Part shown: piece by piece, positions 29,730-37,671 of the stretch
Layout: the number at the start of each line of letters is the position of its first letter
How positions within the stretch are numbered: position 1 is the stretch's first letter
Source: Planococcus salinarum
GTDB taxonomy: Bacteria; Bacillota; Bacilli; Bacillales_A; Planococcaceae
NCBI RefSeq assembly: GCF_007004625.1
Contig: NZ_VIFV01000025.1
Coordinates: forward strand, 1-47,462
Reading direction: 5' to 3'
Length of the DNA: 47,462 nt
Notes under the pieces: model-generated
Told to the model about the DNA's origin: nothing
What the model saw: the letters and a program-made list of their open reading frames with translations, nothing else
The model's database searches: none
Made by a program: the position numbers and the translations under genes

Positions 29730-32700
29730 TTGGCAAGCACTCCTTTTTTGCTTTTCATATATTTTACAGGTTCTTTGAAGACGTTGATTGTCTCAATGCG
29801 CGTCCATACATGAAGACGATGAACGGCAGCTTGAGACGCTTGAACTTTATCCGGGTTCGGGGTTAAATCGATATAAGCTTTTTTAGGTGTGGTTTTCAGC
29901 CATTCGGTGAATGGCAGTGATGCTTCTGTAAATAGGGTGAAACCTTGGCTTTCCCAAAAATCTGTTTCGACCAATGGCAAAGATTTTTCAGTGATGAAAA
30001 TACTCCCGTCTTCCGTCAAATCGGCCAATTGCTGAGAAGCTCCGATCAATGCTTTTTGCATCGCGATGGCAGAATCCGGATTTTGGCCGATTACTTCACC
30101 GGTGGACATCATTTCAGGTGATAGAACAGGCGACAGTCCAGGCAGCTTGATATGTGAGAACACTGGTGCTTTAACGGTATATTCAGGTTGACCGTTATAC
30201 AGGTTAGCAATATCGAGCTCATGATACGGGACGCCGAGCATAAGAGCTGTGGCCAATTGTACCAATGGTACATCGGTCACTTTTGCACTGATCGGTGCCG
30301 TACGCGAAGCCCGGGGATTGATTTCCATAACGAATAGCTGTCCTTCTTCATAAACAAATTGAATATTAAACAAACCAGTGTAATCCATGTTCTTGGCTAT
30401 ATGCTTAGCAGTTGCAGTCAATTCCTCCAGTTCGGCGTTTGTCAGGGAAACAGGCGGGGTAATGGAAATGCTGTCACCTGAATGGACGCCGGTTCCTTCG
30501 ATATGCTCGAAGACGGCTGATACCCAAGTATTTTCGCCATCGGTTAGAATATCCGTTTCCACTTCTTTGCCGGTGATGAAATGATCGACAAGGACCGGGA
30601 AAACAGCTTCAGTCTGTGCTAACCAGTCTTCAAGCTCTTGCTTATTATTCAGCACGTTCATGCCCTTGCCGCCAATCACATAGGAAGGACGCAATAAGAC
30701 CGGATAGCCAAGCTTTTCAGCAAATTGCGGAACTTCTTCTGGCGTGGATGCCGTGAAACTTGGAATCGTCTGCAAACCGATTGACTCGAGGAATGAATAG
30801 AATCGGTCACGATCTTCCATTTGGTCCAGCAAATCGGCTGATGAACCGAGAACATTGATGCCCGCTTCTTCAATTGCAGCGGCAACGTTTAGGGACGTCT
30901 GGCCGCCAAATTGGACAATAACGTCTGTGATATTTTCAAAGTCGAGCACATTCAAAATATCTTCCGCAGTCAACGGTTCAAAATAAAGCGCATCGGCAAT
31001 TTCGTAATCGGTGCTGACGGTTTCCGGGTTGTTGTTGATCATTATTGCTTCGTAACCGAGCTTTTGAAGCGCCATGACGCTGTGGACACAGCAATAATCA
31101 AATTCAATCCCTTGACCGATGCGGATTGGACCGGAGCCGATCACCGCCACTTTTTTGCGGGCTGACTGCCGTACGTCAGAAGAGCCGTTCCAGCTGGAGT
31201 AATAGTAATTTGTTTGGGAACGAAATTCTGCTGCACATGTATCAATGACTCGGTAAGCAGGAAGCAGATTCCAGCTTTTGCGTTGTCCCCAAAGCTCTGA
31301 AACGGAAATTTCCCATAATCCAGCCAATTGCTGATCGCTGAAGCCAAGTTTCTTTGCCTGCAGCAGGCGTTCGGATGTCATATCGTCCCATGACAATAAA
31401 TGCAGTTTATGCCATTCATCAACAATGCGCTTCAATACATAAAGGAAATACGGTGTAATGCCTGTCAATTGTTGCAGGTAATGGATGCTCTTATTACGGA
31501 TCAGCAATTCGAAAAGTACGAAGAGGCGGCGGTCATCCGCTTCTACAGCCATTGTTTCGAGTTGGTTCGTCGGCATATTGGAAAGTACCGGAAGCCGGAA
31601 GCCGTCAAGTTTTATATCGAGTGAGCGGATAGCCTTTTGAAGTGCTGCTTCCATGCCGCGTTCGATCGCCATAACTTCGCCTGTCGCTTTCATCTGCGTA
31701 CCAAGCAAACGATTGGCATCCTGGAATTGATCAAATGGCCAACGCGGGATTTTTACCGTCACATAATCAAGTGCCGGCTCAAAGCTGGCAAACGTGGTGC
31801 CGGTCACGGGGTTCTTTAATTCAGAAAGCGAATAGCCGATTGCCAGCTTCGCCGCAATTTTGGCGATTGGATAACCTGTAGCTTTTGAAGCAAGCGCCGA
31901 CGAGCGACTCACACGCGGGTTTACTTCAATTAAATAATAAGCTGACGTCTCGGGATGAAGTGCAAACTGCACATTGCAGGCACCGATAATCCCCAGCGCT
32001 TCGATAATGTTGATGGAGGCACTCCGCAACATGTGGTATTCCCGGTCGTTCATCGTCTGGCTCGGAGCTACTACAATAGAATCGCCGGTATGTACACCGA
32101 CCGGATCAAAGTTTTCCATGTTGCAGACAGTGATGCATGTGCCTGCGGCATCGCGCATTACTTCATATTCGATTTCCTTATAGCCGGCAATGCTTTTCTC
32201 GACAAGGCATTGCTTGATGGGACTAGCACTCAAACCTTGACCGACAAGCGTGATGTAAGTGGCTTCATCCTGAGCAATACCGCCTCCGAAGCCCCCAAGT
32301 GTATAAGCTGGTCGAACGATTAACGGATAGCCGATTTGTTCAGCAAATTCCAGTGCGCTCTCGATTGAATAAATAATATCGCTTTGAGGCACAGGTTCAT
32401 TCAATGCGTTCATCAAGGCGCGGAACTGTTCACGGTCTTCAGCTTGCCTAATGGAATCGATGTTGGTGCCTAAGAGTTTTATATTGAATTTTGCAAGAAT
32501 CCCTGCATCTGATAATGCCATAGCCAAATTCAGGCCTGTTTGGCCACCTACAGTTGCGAGCAGGCCGTCGGGGCGTTCTATTTTGATAATGGCCATCAAG
32601 CTTTCAATATTTAGCGGTTCAAAATAGACTTTATCGGAAATCGTTTTATCGGTCATAATTGTTGCTGGATTATTATTGACGAGAATCACTTCAATGCCTT

Positions 32701-32818
32701 CGTCTTTTAAAGCAAGGCAGGCTTGTGTGCCAGAGTAATCGAATTCAGCAGCTTGGCCGATGACAATGGCTCCTGAACCGATAACAAGAACTTTTTTAAT
32801 ATCTTTGTTTTTAGGCAT
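29726..32818 (-). CDS. carB: Carbamoyl-phosphate synthase large subunit, arginine-type
   Basis: 1030 aa, with two homologous ATP-grasp halves (about 1-550 carboxyphosphate, 550-930 carbamoyl phosphate) and a short C-terminal domain. VIGSGAIVIGQAAEFDYSG and its repeat VIGSGPIRIGQGIEFDYC begin the two halves. The length equals the arginine-specific CarB of Bacillus and is shorter than the pyrimidine-type PyrAB, whose C-terminal allosteric domain is longer. The start at 32818 has AAGGTGA upstream and overlaps the carA end by eight bases. Linkage to argF supports an arginine role. Confidence 0.95.
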   Translation of the reverse strand: MPKNKDIKKVLVIGSGAIVIGQAAEFDYSGTQACLALKDEGIEVILVNNNPATIMTDKTISDKVYFEPLNIESLMAIIKIERPDGLLATVGGQTGLNLAMALSDAGILAKFNIKLLGTNIDSIRQAEDREQFRALMNALNEPVPQSDIIYSIESALEFAEQIGYPLIVRPAYTLGGFGGGIAQDEATYITLVGQGLSASPIKQCLVEKSIAGYKEIEYEVMRDAAGTCITVCNMENFDPVGVHTGDSIVVAPSQTMNDREYHMLRSASINIIEALGIIGACNVQFALHPETSAYYLIEVNPRVSRSSALASKATGYPIAKIAAKLAIGYSLSELKNPVTGTTFASFEPALDYVTVKIPRWPFDQFQDANRLLGTQMKATGEVMAIERGMEAALQKAIRSLDIKLDGFRLPVLSNMPTNQLETMAVEADDRRLFVLFELLIRNKSIHYLQQLTGITPYFLYVLKRIVDEWHKLHLLSWDDMTSERLLQAKKLGFSDQQLAGLWEISVSELWGQRKSWNLLPAYRVIDTCAAEFRSQTNYYYSSWNGSSDVRQSARKKVAVIGSGPIRIGQGIEFDYCCVHSVMALQKLGYEAIMINNNPETVSTDYEIADALYFEPLTAEDILNVLDFENITDVIVQFGGQTSLNVAAAIEEAGINVLGSSADLLDQMEDRDRFYSFLESIGLQTIPSFTASTPEEVPQFAEKLGYPVLLRPSYVIGGKGMNVLNNKQELEDWLAQTEAVFPVLVDHFITGKEVETDILTDGENTWVSAVFEHIEGTGVHSGDSISITPPVSLTNAELEELTATAKHIAKNMDYTGLFNIQFVYEEGQLFVMEINPRASRTAPISAKVTDVPLVQLATALMLGVPYHELDIANLYNGQPEYTVKAPVFSHIKLPGLSPVLSPEMMSTGEVIGQNPDSAIAMQKALIGASQQLADLTEDGSIFITEKSLPLVETDFWESQGFTLFTEASLPFTEWLKTTPKKAYIDLTPNPDKVQASQAAVHRLHVWTRIETINVFKEPVKYMKSKKGVLAK

Positions 32819-33881
32819 GTATTTTCACCTTCTTTTTCTGCTTTGCAGTGGATAGGAATTGGCTGAACAATTCAAGATGGTCTGCGGGTCCCGGCGCCGC
32901 TTCCGGATGGAATTGCACAGTCATGATTGGAAGTTTCGGATGGAAAAGCCCTTCGATACTGTCATCATTGACGTTTTTATAAAGAACGGCAAACGGTGTT
33001 TGTTTGATACTGTCATCCTCTACTACATAACTGTGGTTTTGGGAGCTCATTGCAACACGCCCGGTTTTCAAGTTTATGACAGGGTGGTTGGCTCCGCGAT
33101 GGCCGAATGGCAATTTCGTTGTGTTTGCTCCGAAAGCTGAAGCAATTACCTGATGCCCCAAGCAGATGCCAAAAGTGGGGTAACGTTCTGCCCAGTCCCG
33201 GTAAATCGGGAAACGGGAAGATAACGCGGCGGGATCTCCCGGTCCATTCGAGAACAATAGGCCATCAAGTTGAAGAAGATCCAATTGTTCGGTTGACATT
33301 GTATATGGAAGGACGCTGACTTTACATTGCTGCTTCAATAATTCGGTGAGAATGGTGGATTTGTAATGGAAGTCGACCAAGCCGATATGGATTTCACCTT
33401 CACCAAATGTCACGATCTCTGCGTGATTGTCAGCACCTGAAAAGAAATCGGTTTGCACCGGCGGCCAGTGAACAGGTGTGACAGAAGATGAACTAATATG
33501 TGACTGCATAGTGCCCGACTCGCGCACAGCTTGGATGACAGAGCGTGTATCGACACCGCTTAACACGGGGACATTCGCAATTTCTGTAAAGCGTCTAAGC
33601 GTCATAGCCCCTTTTTCTACAGGTCCATCATATAATTCAGTCACTACAATGCCTGCTGCTTGAATTTTCTCTGATTGAAGGTGACTGGCTTTAACGCCGT
33701 ACTGCCCAATCAATGGATAAGAGAACACAATGATTTGGCCTTTATAGGATGGATCAGTCAATACCTCTTCATACCCTGTCATCCCGGTGAAAAATACAAT
33801 TTCACCTTGAACAGTTCCCGGAATTCCGTTCCAATGCCCTTTGAATGAAGCTCCGTTCGCTAGCGTCAATAATCCCGTCAT
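32811..33881 (-). CDS. carA: Carbamoyl-phosphate synthase small subunit, arginine-type
   Basis: Glutaminase subunit, 356 aa, supplying ammonia to CarB. The N-terminal CPSase domain (about 1-150) precedes a class I amidotransferase domain with nucleophile C240 in FGICLGHQ and catalytic H325 and E327 in FHPEA. The first gene of the minus-strand arginine operon. ATG 33881 has AGGAGG upstream. A promoter at 33990-34019 with ArgR-type boxes lies ahead, so repression by arginine is likely. Confidence 0.95.
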   Translation of the reverse strand: MTGLLTLANGASFKGHWNGIPGTVQGEIVFFTGMTGYEEVLTDPSYKGQIIVFSYPLIGQYGVKASHLQSEKIQAAGIVVTELYDGPVEKGAMTLRRFTEIANVPVLSGVDTRSVIQAVRESGTMQSHISSSSVTPVHWPPVQTDFFSGADNHAEIVTFGEGEIHIGLVDFHYKSTILTELLKQQCKVSVLPYTMSTEQLDLLQLDGLLFSNGPGDPAALSSRFPIYRDWAERYPTFGICLGHQVIASAFGANTTKLPFGHRGANHPVINLKTGRVAMSSQNHSYVVEDDSIKQTPFAVLYKNVNDDSIEGLFHPKLPIMTVQFHPEAAPGPADHLELFSQFLSTAKQKKKVKIHA

Positions 33882-33912
33882 TATTACTGCCTCCTTAAAT
33901 TATTCATTAAAA

Positions 33913-33926
33913 TGTATATTTATTAA
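33913..33926. promoter_or_regulatory. Putative ArgR/AhrC box 2
   Basis: TGTATATTTATTAA, about 32 bases ahead of the carA start and 75 bases downstream of box 1. It resembles one 18-bp-type ARG box (TGAATA-AT-rich-TTCA). Only two bases differ from box 1. Confidence 0.5.
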
Positions 33927-33989
33927 AATGGAAATTCTAAAGAACTGAGAGTAATTAGGTATTATATAGGTTTTATAATATAGTACTTC

Positions 33990-34019
33990 ATAATACAGTC
34001 TGTATAAATATTAAGTCAA
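33990..34019 (-). promoter_or_regulatory. carA promoter
   Basis: On the minus strand: -35 TTGACT (34014-34019), 18-base spacer, -10 TATTAT (33990-33995). It leaves a leader of about 100 bases. An ARG-box-like sequence occupies most of the spacer. Confidence 0.72.
34001..34014. promoter_or_regulatory. Putative ArgR/AhrC box 1 over the carA promoter
   Basis: TGTATAAATATTAA lies between the -35 and -10 of the carA promoter, where a bound repressor would exclude RNA polymerase. A third related run, AGTATATTTATAAA, is at 34021-34034 just upstream of the -35. Confidence 0.55.
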
Positions 34020-34097
34020 TAGTATATTTATAAATTAATGCAAAAGAAATATTAATTTAAAATTGAAAAGTTACAATAATTAGGGACGGAATTAAAA

Positions 34098-34122
34098 AAA
34101 CCCTTATAAAAGTAAGGGGTTT
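34098..34122. terminator. Hairpin between carA and divIC promoters
   Basis: AACCCTTA / TAAGGGGTT stem with an A-run on its left. It immediately precedes the divIC -10 box. It looks like a weak terminator or insulator; function uncertain. Confidence 0.4.
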
Positions 34123-34126
34123 CATG

Positions 34127-34132
34127 TATAAT
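34127..34132 (+). promoter_or_regulatory. divIC -10 box
   Basis: Perfect TATAAT 32 bases before the divIC start. The -35 at 17 bases (TTATAA, 34104-34109) is weak. Confidence 0.5.
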
Positions 34133-34163
34133 GACTACAACGTAAGCAAAGGGGGAACAAGTC

Positions 34164-34550
34164 ATGAGTTTGAAGAGAGAAAAGACCACCGCCTCTCCGG
34201 AAGTCGCTTCAATACGAAATGACTATGTCCGCTCGGTGGAACGCAAAGAAAAAAGGCAGATGGCTCATAAGGTACGGCTATTCAGAAGACTGGCTGTTTT
34301 CGGACTTGTGGTCCTGCTGGCAAGCATATGGGTCGGAACGACAATTTATGCGCAATCCCAGACAATGGGCGAAAAAGAGCAATTGCGGGAAGAAGCTCAG
34401 CTTGCAATGAAAGAAGTCCAAAAAGAACAGGCCCAATTGAAAGAGCAGATCCTTCTGCTGAATGACGATGAATATTTGGCGAAGCTGGCCAAAAAAGAGT
34501 TGTTTGTTTCAGAACAAGGTGAAATTATCTTTACATTGCCTGAGAAGTGA
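34164..34550 (+). CDS. divIC: Cell division protein DivIC (FtsB-like)
   Basis: 128-aa bitopic septum-formation initiator that, with FtsL and DivIB, activates FtsW/FtsI at the division site. Layout: basic cytosolic tail (1-42), one membrane helix (about 43-63), extracytoplasmic coiled coil (about 64-98, rich in Glu/Gln/Lys/Leu) and a short conserved end with DDEYLAKLAKKELFV. ATG 34164 has AAAGGGGG upstream. In B. subtilis yabP and yabQ precede it; here the arginine operon does. Confidence 0.95.
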   Translation: MSLKREKTTASPEVASIRNDYVRSVERKEKRQMAHKVRLFRRLAVFGLVVLLASIWVGTTIYAQSQTMGEKEQLREEAQLAMKEVQKEQAQLKEQILLLNDDEYLAKLAKKELFVSEQGEIIFTLPEK

Positions 34551-34564
34551 AGAAAAAACGTGTT

Positions 34565-34597
34565 AAAAAGAGTCGTCAGTTGACACTCTTTTTTTCA
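34565..34597 (+). terminator. Terminator after divIC
   Basis: AAAAAGAGT(c)GTC / GAC-ACTCTTTTT hairpin followed by further T. Its loop and 3' arm contain the -35 box of the yabR promoter. Confidence 0.85.
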
Positions 34598-34607
34598 TGG
34601 TTATAAT
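34580..34607 (+). promoter_or_regulatory. yabR promoter
   Basis: Perfect -35 TTGACA (34580-34585) and perfect -10 TATAAT (34602-34607) with a 16-base spacer. It overlaps the divIC terminator. Confidence 0.88.
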
Positions 34608-34613
34608 ATAAGT

Positions 34614-34632
34614 GTGACATAAAAACTGTCAC
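34614..34632. promoter_or_regulatory. Palindrome at the yabR transcription start
   Basis: Perfect inverted repeat GTGACA-N7-TGTCAC beginning seven bases after the -10 box, so it covers the expected start site. It may be an operator or a 5' mRNA hairpin. A second small inverted repeat, ATGGC / GCCAT, follows at 34642-34660. Confidence 0.55.
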
Positions 34633-34689
34633 CATAACCTAATGGCTTTTAAAACGCCATCTTAATTTTTAAGGAGGAGCATTTTTTTT

Positions 34690-35109
34690 ATGTCGATTGA
34701 AGTAGGCAGCAAGTTAGAAGGTAAAGTTACAGGTATTACGAATTTTGGAGCGTTTGTTCAGCTTCCCACTGGTGCCACAGGCCTCGTGCATATTAGTGAA
34801 GTCGCCGACAACTATGTAAAAGATATTAACGATCATTTAAAAGTTGGGGAAATGGTTGAAGTTAAAGTGATGAATGTGGAAGCTGACGGCAAAATCGGCC
34901 TTTCCATTCGCAAAGCAAAACCACAGCCAGCCGGTGCAACAGAACGACCACAACGCCCACGTCCAAGCAATCGTTCATTCGAGCGCGCGCCTAAAGAGAA
35001 TTTTGAAACAAAAATGGCGAAGTTCCTGAAGGACAGCGAAGAGAATATGACGACATTGAAACGCGCTACAGAATCCAAGCGCGGTGGCCGAGGTGCAAAA
35101 AGAGGCTAA
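34690..35109 (+). CDS. yabR: S1-domain RNA-binding protein (YabR)
   Basis: 139 aa: one N-terminal S1 domain (about 4-75, GSKLEGKVTGITNFGAFVQL, GLVHISEVADNYV, GKIGLSIRKAK), then a Pro/Arg-rich linker and a basic C-terminal tail ending in RGGRGAKRG. Related YabR/YugI/CvfD proteins bind RNA or 30S subunits; a precise job is not established. ATG 34690 has AAGGAGGAGC upstream. It has its own strong promoter and terminator between divIC and the tRNA-Met gene, the same position as in B. subtilis. Confidence 0.92.
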   Translation: MSIEVGSKLEGKVTGITNFGAFVQLPTGATGLVHISEVADNYVKDINDHLKVGEMVEVKVMNVEADGKIGLSIRKAKPQPAGATERPQRPRPSNRSFERAPKENFETKMAKFLKDSEENMTTLKRATESKRGGRGAKRG

Positions 35110-35172
35110 CTTGCTAGCTGTTTTAATGGCATGGAAAAAATGCTTCAGCACAGCTGAACTATATTGATAGTG

Positions 35173-35202
35173 GAACGCTTCTCAATCGGGAAGCGTTTTT
35201 TT
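35173..35202 (+). terminator. Terminator after yabR
   Basis: Hairpin AACGCTTC / GAAGCGTT followed by seven T. The next 130 bases, up to the tRNA terminator, show nothing I can assign. Confidence 0.92.
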
Positions 35203-35332
35203 CTAATAAAATTCCTGAGAGCTGTAATAGGCAGGGGAACAGGACAGTTGTTCTCAAAAGAGCAGCCGGCAGTGGCCAAAGCATCTGGCAGGCATCCCTG
35301 CGACGAGATTCACGCTCAGCTGGAAAACAGGA

Positions 35333-35372
35333 CATAAAAAAATAAGCGTCCCCACAAGAGGGACGCTTATTT
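35333..35372 (-). terminator. Terminator of the tRNA-Met gene
   Basis: Twelve perfect pairs, AATAAGCGTCCC (35341-35352) / GGGACGCTTATT (35360-35371), with the T-run on the minus strand, just 3' of the tRNA. Confidence 0.92.
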
Positions 35373-35380
35373 CTATAAGA

Positions 35381-35454
35381 TGGCGGCAGAGGGGATCGAA
35401 CCCCCGACCTCACGGGTATGAACCGTACGCTCTAGCCAGCTGAGCTACGCCGCC
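35381..35454 (-). tRNA. tRNA-Met (CAU), elongator type
   Basis: 74-nt cloverleaf on the minus strand: acceptor GGCGGCG / TGCCGCC, D-arm GCTC / GAGC, anticodon stem TACGG / CCGTG with loop TTCATAC, T-arm GGGGG-TTCGATC-CCCTC, discriminator A. The anticodon CAT is at 35418-35420 in plus-strand coordinates. The body matches Bacillus elongator Met rather than the Ile2 CAU tRNA. CCA is not encoded. It has its own promoter and terminator. As I recall, B. subtilis has trnSL-Met1 and a tRNA-Glu at this site on the other strand; no tRNA-Glu is present here. Confidence 0.95.
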
Positions 35455-35475
35455 ATGTTGAAACGGACATTTCAT

Positions 35476-35504
35476 ATCATACTATCGAAAAGGCAACAAG
35501 TCAA
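35476..35504 (-). promoter_or_regulatory. tRNA-Met promoter
   Basis: On the minus strand: -35 TTGACT (35499-35504), 17-base spacer, -10 TATGAT (35476-35481), 22 bases before the tRNA 5' end. Confidence 0.85.
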
Positions 35505-35575
35505 TTGCGATTTCAAAAAAATTGCTATTTCAATAAAACAGATATCAGCCGCACGATAACAAGGAGGGATCACAA

Positions 35576-36988
35576 GTGAAGAATTTTCACGAGCAGGTGG
35601 CGGATTACACAACAAAGTATAAACTTCTGGAATCTGGAGATCGTGTACTTCTCGGCTGCTCGGGCGGGATTGATTCAATGGTGCTGCTGCATTATTTGAA
35701 AACAAATGAAGCCGCGCTGGCGGTTACTGTCGAAGCCGTCCACGTCAATCATATGCTGCGCGGGGAAGAAGCGGATGAAGACCGGCAGTTTACAGAAGCC
35801 ACCTGCAAACAATGGGGAATTCCCTGTTACAGCCGCGACATTCCGATTCCGGATATTCTCGCAACCTCCGGCGGCAACAAACAACAGGTTTGCCGGCAGG
35901 AACGGTACAGTTATTTCGAAGAGATGATGTCAGAAACAGACGCCTCCAAATTCGCCACTGCCCATCATGCAGATGACCAGCTCGAGACCATTTTGATGTC
36001 AGGGTTGAGGGGAACTCTGCAAACCGGTTCTTTCGGTATGCCATCAAGCCGGCCGTTTGGAAATGGAAAGCTCGTCCGTCCGCTGCTGGCGGTCACCAAG
36101 CAGGAGATTGCCGCATACGCTACAGCCAATGCGGTTCCGTTCAGGGAAGACCCGAGCAACGCTGAAAACCTTTATACGCGCAATCGAATCCGTAAAAACG
36201 TTGTGCCTGTTCTTAAGGACGAAAACGCTGACGTATCGAAACAGTTTGTGGAGTTATCCCAAAGTCTGCAGGAAGACCAGCGTTTCCTGACTGAGTTGGC
36301 GCAGGAGAAACTGGATTTACTAGTTTCTCTTGATGAGCAGGAAATCAAATTGTCAGCCGAAAGATTCAGATCCCATGCATCTGCTTTACAAAAAAGAATG
36401 GTTCTACTACTATTAAACTATCTATATGTTGGTGAGCAAGTAATTGTTCCAAGGCAACTTGCCGAACAAGTGCAGGAAATGATGCAAAGCTCTTCCGGCA
36501 CCGTTTTTCTGCATTTACCCCAAAAATATATGATGATTCGGCAATACGATCATGTTTTATTCAGCCGCCGAGACATGGAATCCGCTCCCCAAGAAAGCAG
36601 TTTGCCGATTACCGGTGAATGGTCGGTGGCGGTTAAGGGTTTTCGTTATAAATTGGTTCCTGTTCAAAACTTTGCGGAAACGCCGGATATTAACTCCTGG
36701 TATCTTTCGGGAGAAGATGAACCGCGGCTGCAGCTCCGAAGCAGGCTTCCAGGTGACCGAATCAGGCTGCCTGGAATGTCACATTCCAAAAAAGTGGCAA
36801 GGTTGATGATTGATGAAAAAATCCCATCTCTTTTGCGGAGGGATTGGCCAGTCATTACAGACAGTGAAGGCGAAGTTTTACTGGTGCCGGGTTTGCGTCC
36901 GTCACAGCGTATCAGCCGCTTCCTGCGCCCGGAAGACAAATGGGTGCTTGTGGAACAAAAATGTGAAGATCGCGCAAGCGAATTATAG
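35576..36988 (+). CDS. tilS: tRNA(Ile)-lysidine synthase
   Basis: Converts C34 of the CAU-anticodon tRNA-Ile2 to lysidine, which switches decoding from AUG to AUA; essential. 470 aa. The N-terminal PP-loop ATPase has SGGIDS (29-34), followed by the conserved HVNHMLRG and HHADDQLET motifs; the C-terminal substrate-binding domain holds [18 protein letters not shown]. The GTG start at 35576 has AGGAGGGATCAC upstream, an excellent match. It is followed 11 bases later by hprT, the universal Bacillales pair. yabS, yabT and spoIIE, which precede it in B. subtilis, are absent. Confidence 0.97.
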   Translation: MKNFHEQVADYTTKYKLLESGDRVLLGCSGGIDSMVLLHYLKTNEAALAVTVEAVHVNHMLRGEEADEDRQFTEATCKQWGIPCYSRDIPIPDILATSGGNKQQVCRQERYSYFEEMMSETDASKFATAHHADDQLETILMSGLRGTLQTGSFGMPSSRPFGNGKLVRPLLAVTKQEIAAYATANAVPFREDPSNAENLYTRNRIRKNVVPVLKDENADVSKQFVELSQSLQEDQRFLTELAQEKLDLLVSLDEQEIKLSAERFRSHASALQKRMVLLLLNYLYVGEQVIVPRQLAEQVQEMMQSSSGTVFLHLPQKYMMIRQYDHVLFSRRDMESAPQESSLPITGEWSVAVKGFRYKLVPVQNFAETPDINSWYLSGEDEPRLQLRSRLPGDRIRLPGMSHSKKVARLMIDEKIPSLLRRDWPVITDSEGEVLLVPGLRPSQRISRFLRPEDKWVLVEQKCEDRASEL

Positions 36989-36999
36989 GAGGCCCACTT

Positions 37000-37551
37000 A
37001 TGTTGCAGAAAGACATCGAAGAAATATTGATCTCTGAAGAAAGACTTCAGGAAAAAGCCCGTGAACTTGGAGAAATCCTGACGACTGATTATAAGGACAA
37101 ATATCCTTTGGCAATCGGCGTACTGAAAGGTGCGATGCCTTTCATGGGCGATTTGATGAAACGGTTCGACGGCTATGTCGAAATGGATTTTATGGATGTT
37201 TCGAGTTATGGCAACGCTACTGTTTCTTCAGGAGAAGTAAAGATCATCAAAGATTTGAATGCCAGTGTGGAAGGCCGCGATTTGTTGATCATCGAAGATA
37301 TTATCGACAGCGGTTTGACGCTCAGCTATTTGGTGGACCTCTTCAAGTACCGGAAAGCAAATTCCATTAAAATTGTCACTTTGCTGGACAAACCAAGCGG
37401 CCGCAAAGTGGATTTAAAAGCAGATTATATCGGTTTTGAAGTTCCTGACGCTTTTGTCGTTGGATACGGGCTTGATTTTGCGGAAAAATACCGCAACCTG
37501 CCTTATATCGGTATTCTCAAGCCAGTGGTTTACAGCGAAGAACAGGAATAG
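37000..37551 (+). CDS. hprT: Hypoxanthine(-guanine) phosphoribosyltransferase
   Basis: Salvages hypoxanthine and guanine to IMP and GMP with PRPP. 183 aa. The PRPP loop EDIIDSGLT is at 99-107, the substrate hood DFMDVSSYG precedes it, and [18 protein letters not shown] near the end is the family C-terminal signature. ATG 37000 has AGGAGG upstream. It lies in tilS-hprT-ftsH order; in Bacillus and Listeria TilS and HprT can form a complex that activates ftsH. Confidence 0.97.
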   Translation: MLQKDIEEILISEERLQEKARELGEILTTDYKDKYPLAIGVLKGAMPFMGDLMKRFDGYVEMDFMDVSSYGNATVSSGEVKIIKDLNASVEGRDLLIIEDIIDSGLTLSYLVDLFKYRKANSIKIVTLLDKPSGRKVDLKADYIGFEVPDAFVVGYGLDFAEKYRNLPYIGILKPVVYSEEQE

Positions 37552-37603
37552 ACATAAGATATTCACAGTCTGCCGATTAGCCCCGCCATGCGAGTGCTTA
37601 TCG

Positions 37604-37633
37604 TTGTAAGCTTAAATGTTCCTATGTTAGTAT
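37604..37633 (+). promoter_or_regulatory. Probable ftsH promoter
   Basis: -35 TTGTAA (37604-37609), 18-base spacer, -10 TAGTAT (37628-37633), 38 bases before the ftsH start. In Bacillus ftsH also has its own promoter. Confidence 0.6.
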
Positions 37634-37671
37634 TTAGTATAGTTTTGGGAAACTTTGTGAGGAGGCTCGGG

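Noticed and set aside
29726..33881. Pyrimidine-type (PyrAA/PyrAB) carbamoyl phosphate synthase
   Set aside because: CarB has the shorter arginine-type length, the genes are joined to argF, and ARG-box-like sites lie over the promoter.
35159..35413. Minus-strand frame over the yabR terminator and tRNA
   Set aside because: It covers two terminators and the 3' half of the tRNA-Met gene.
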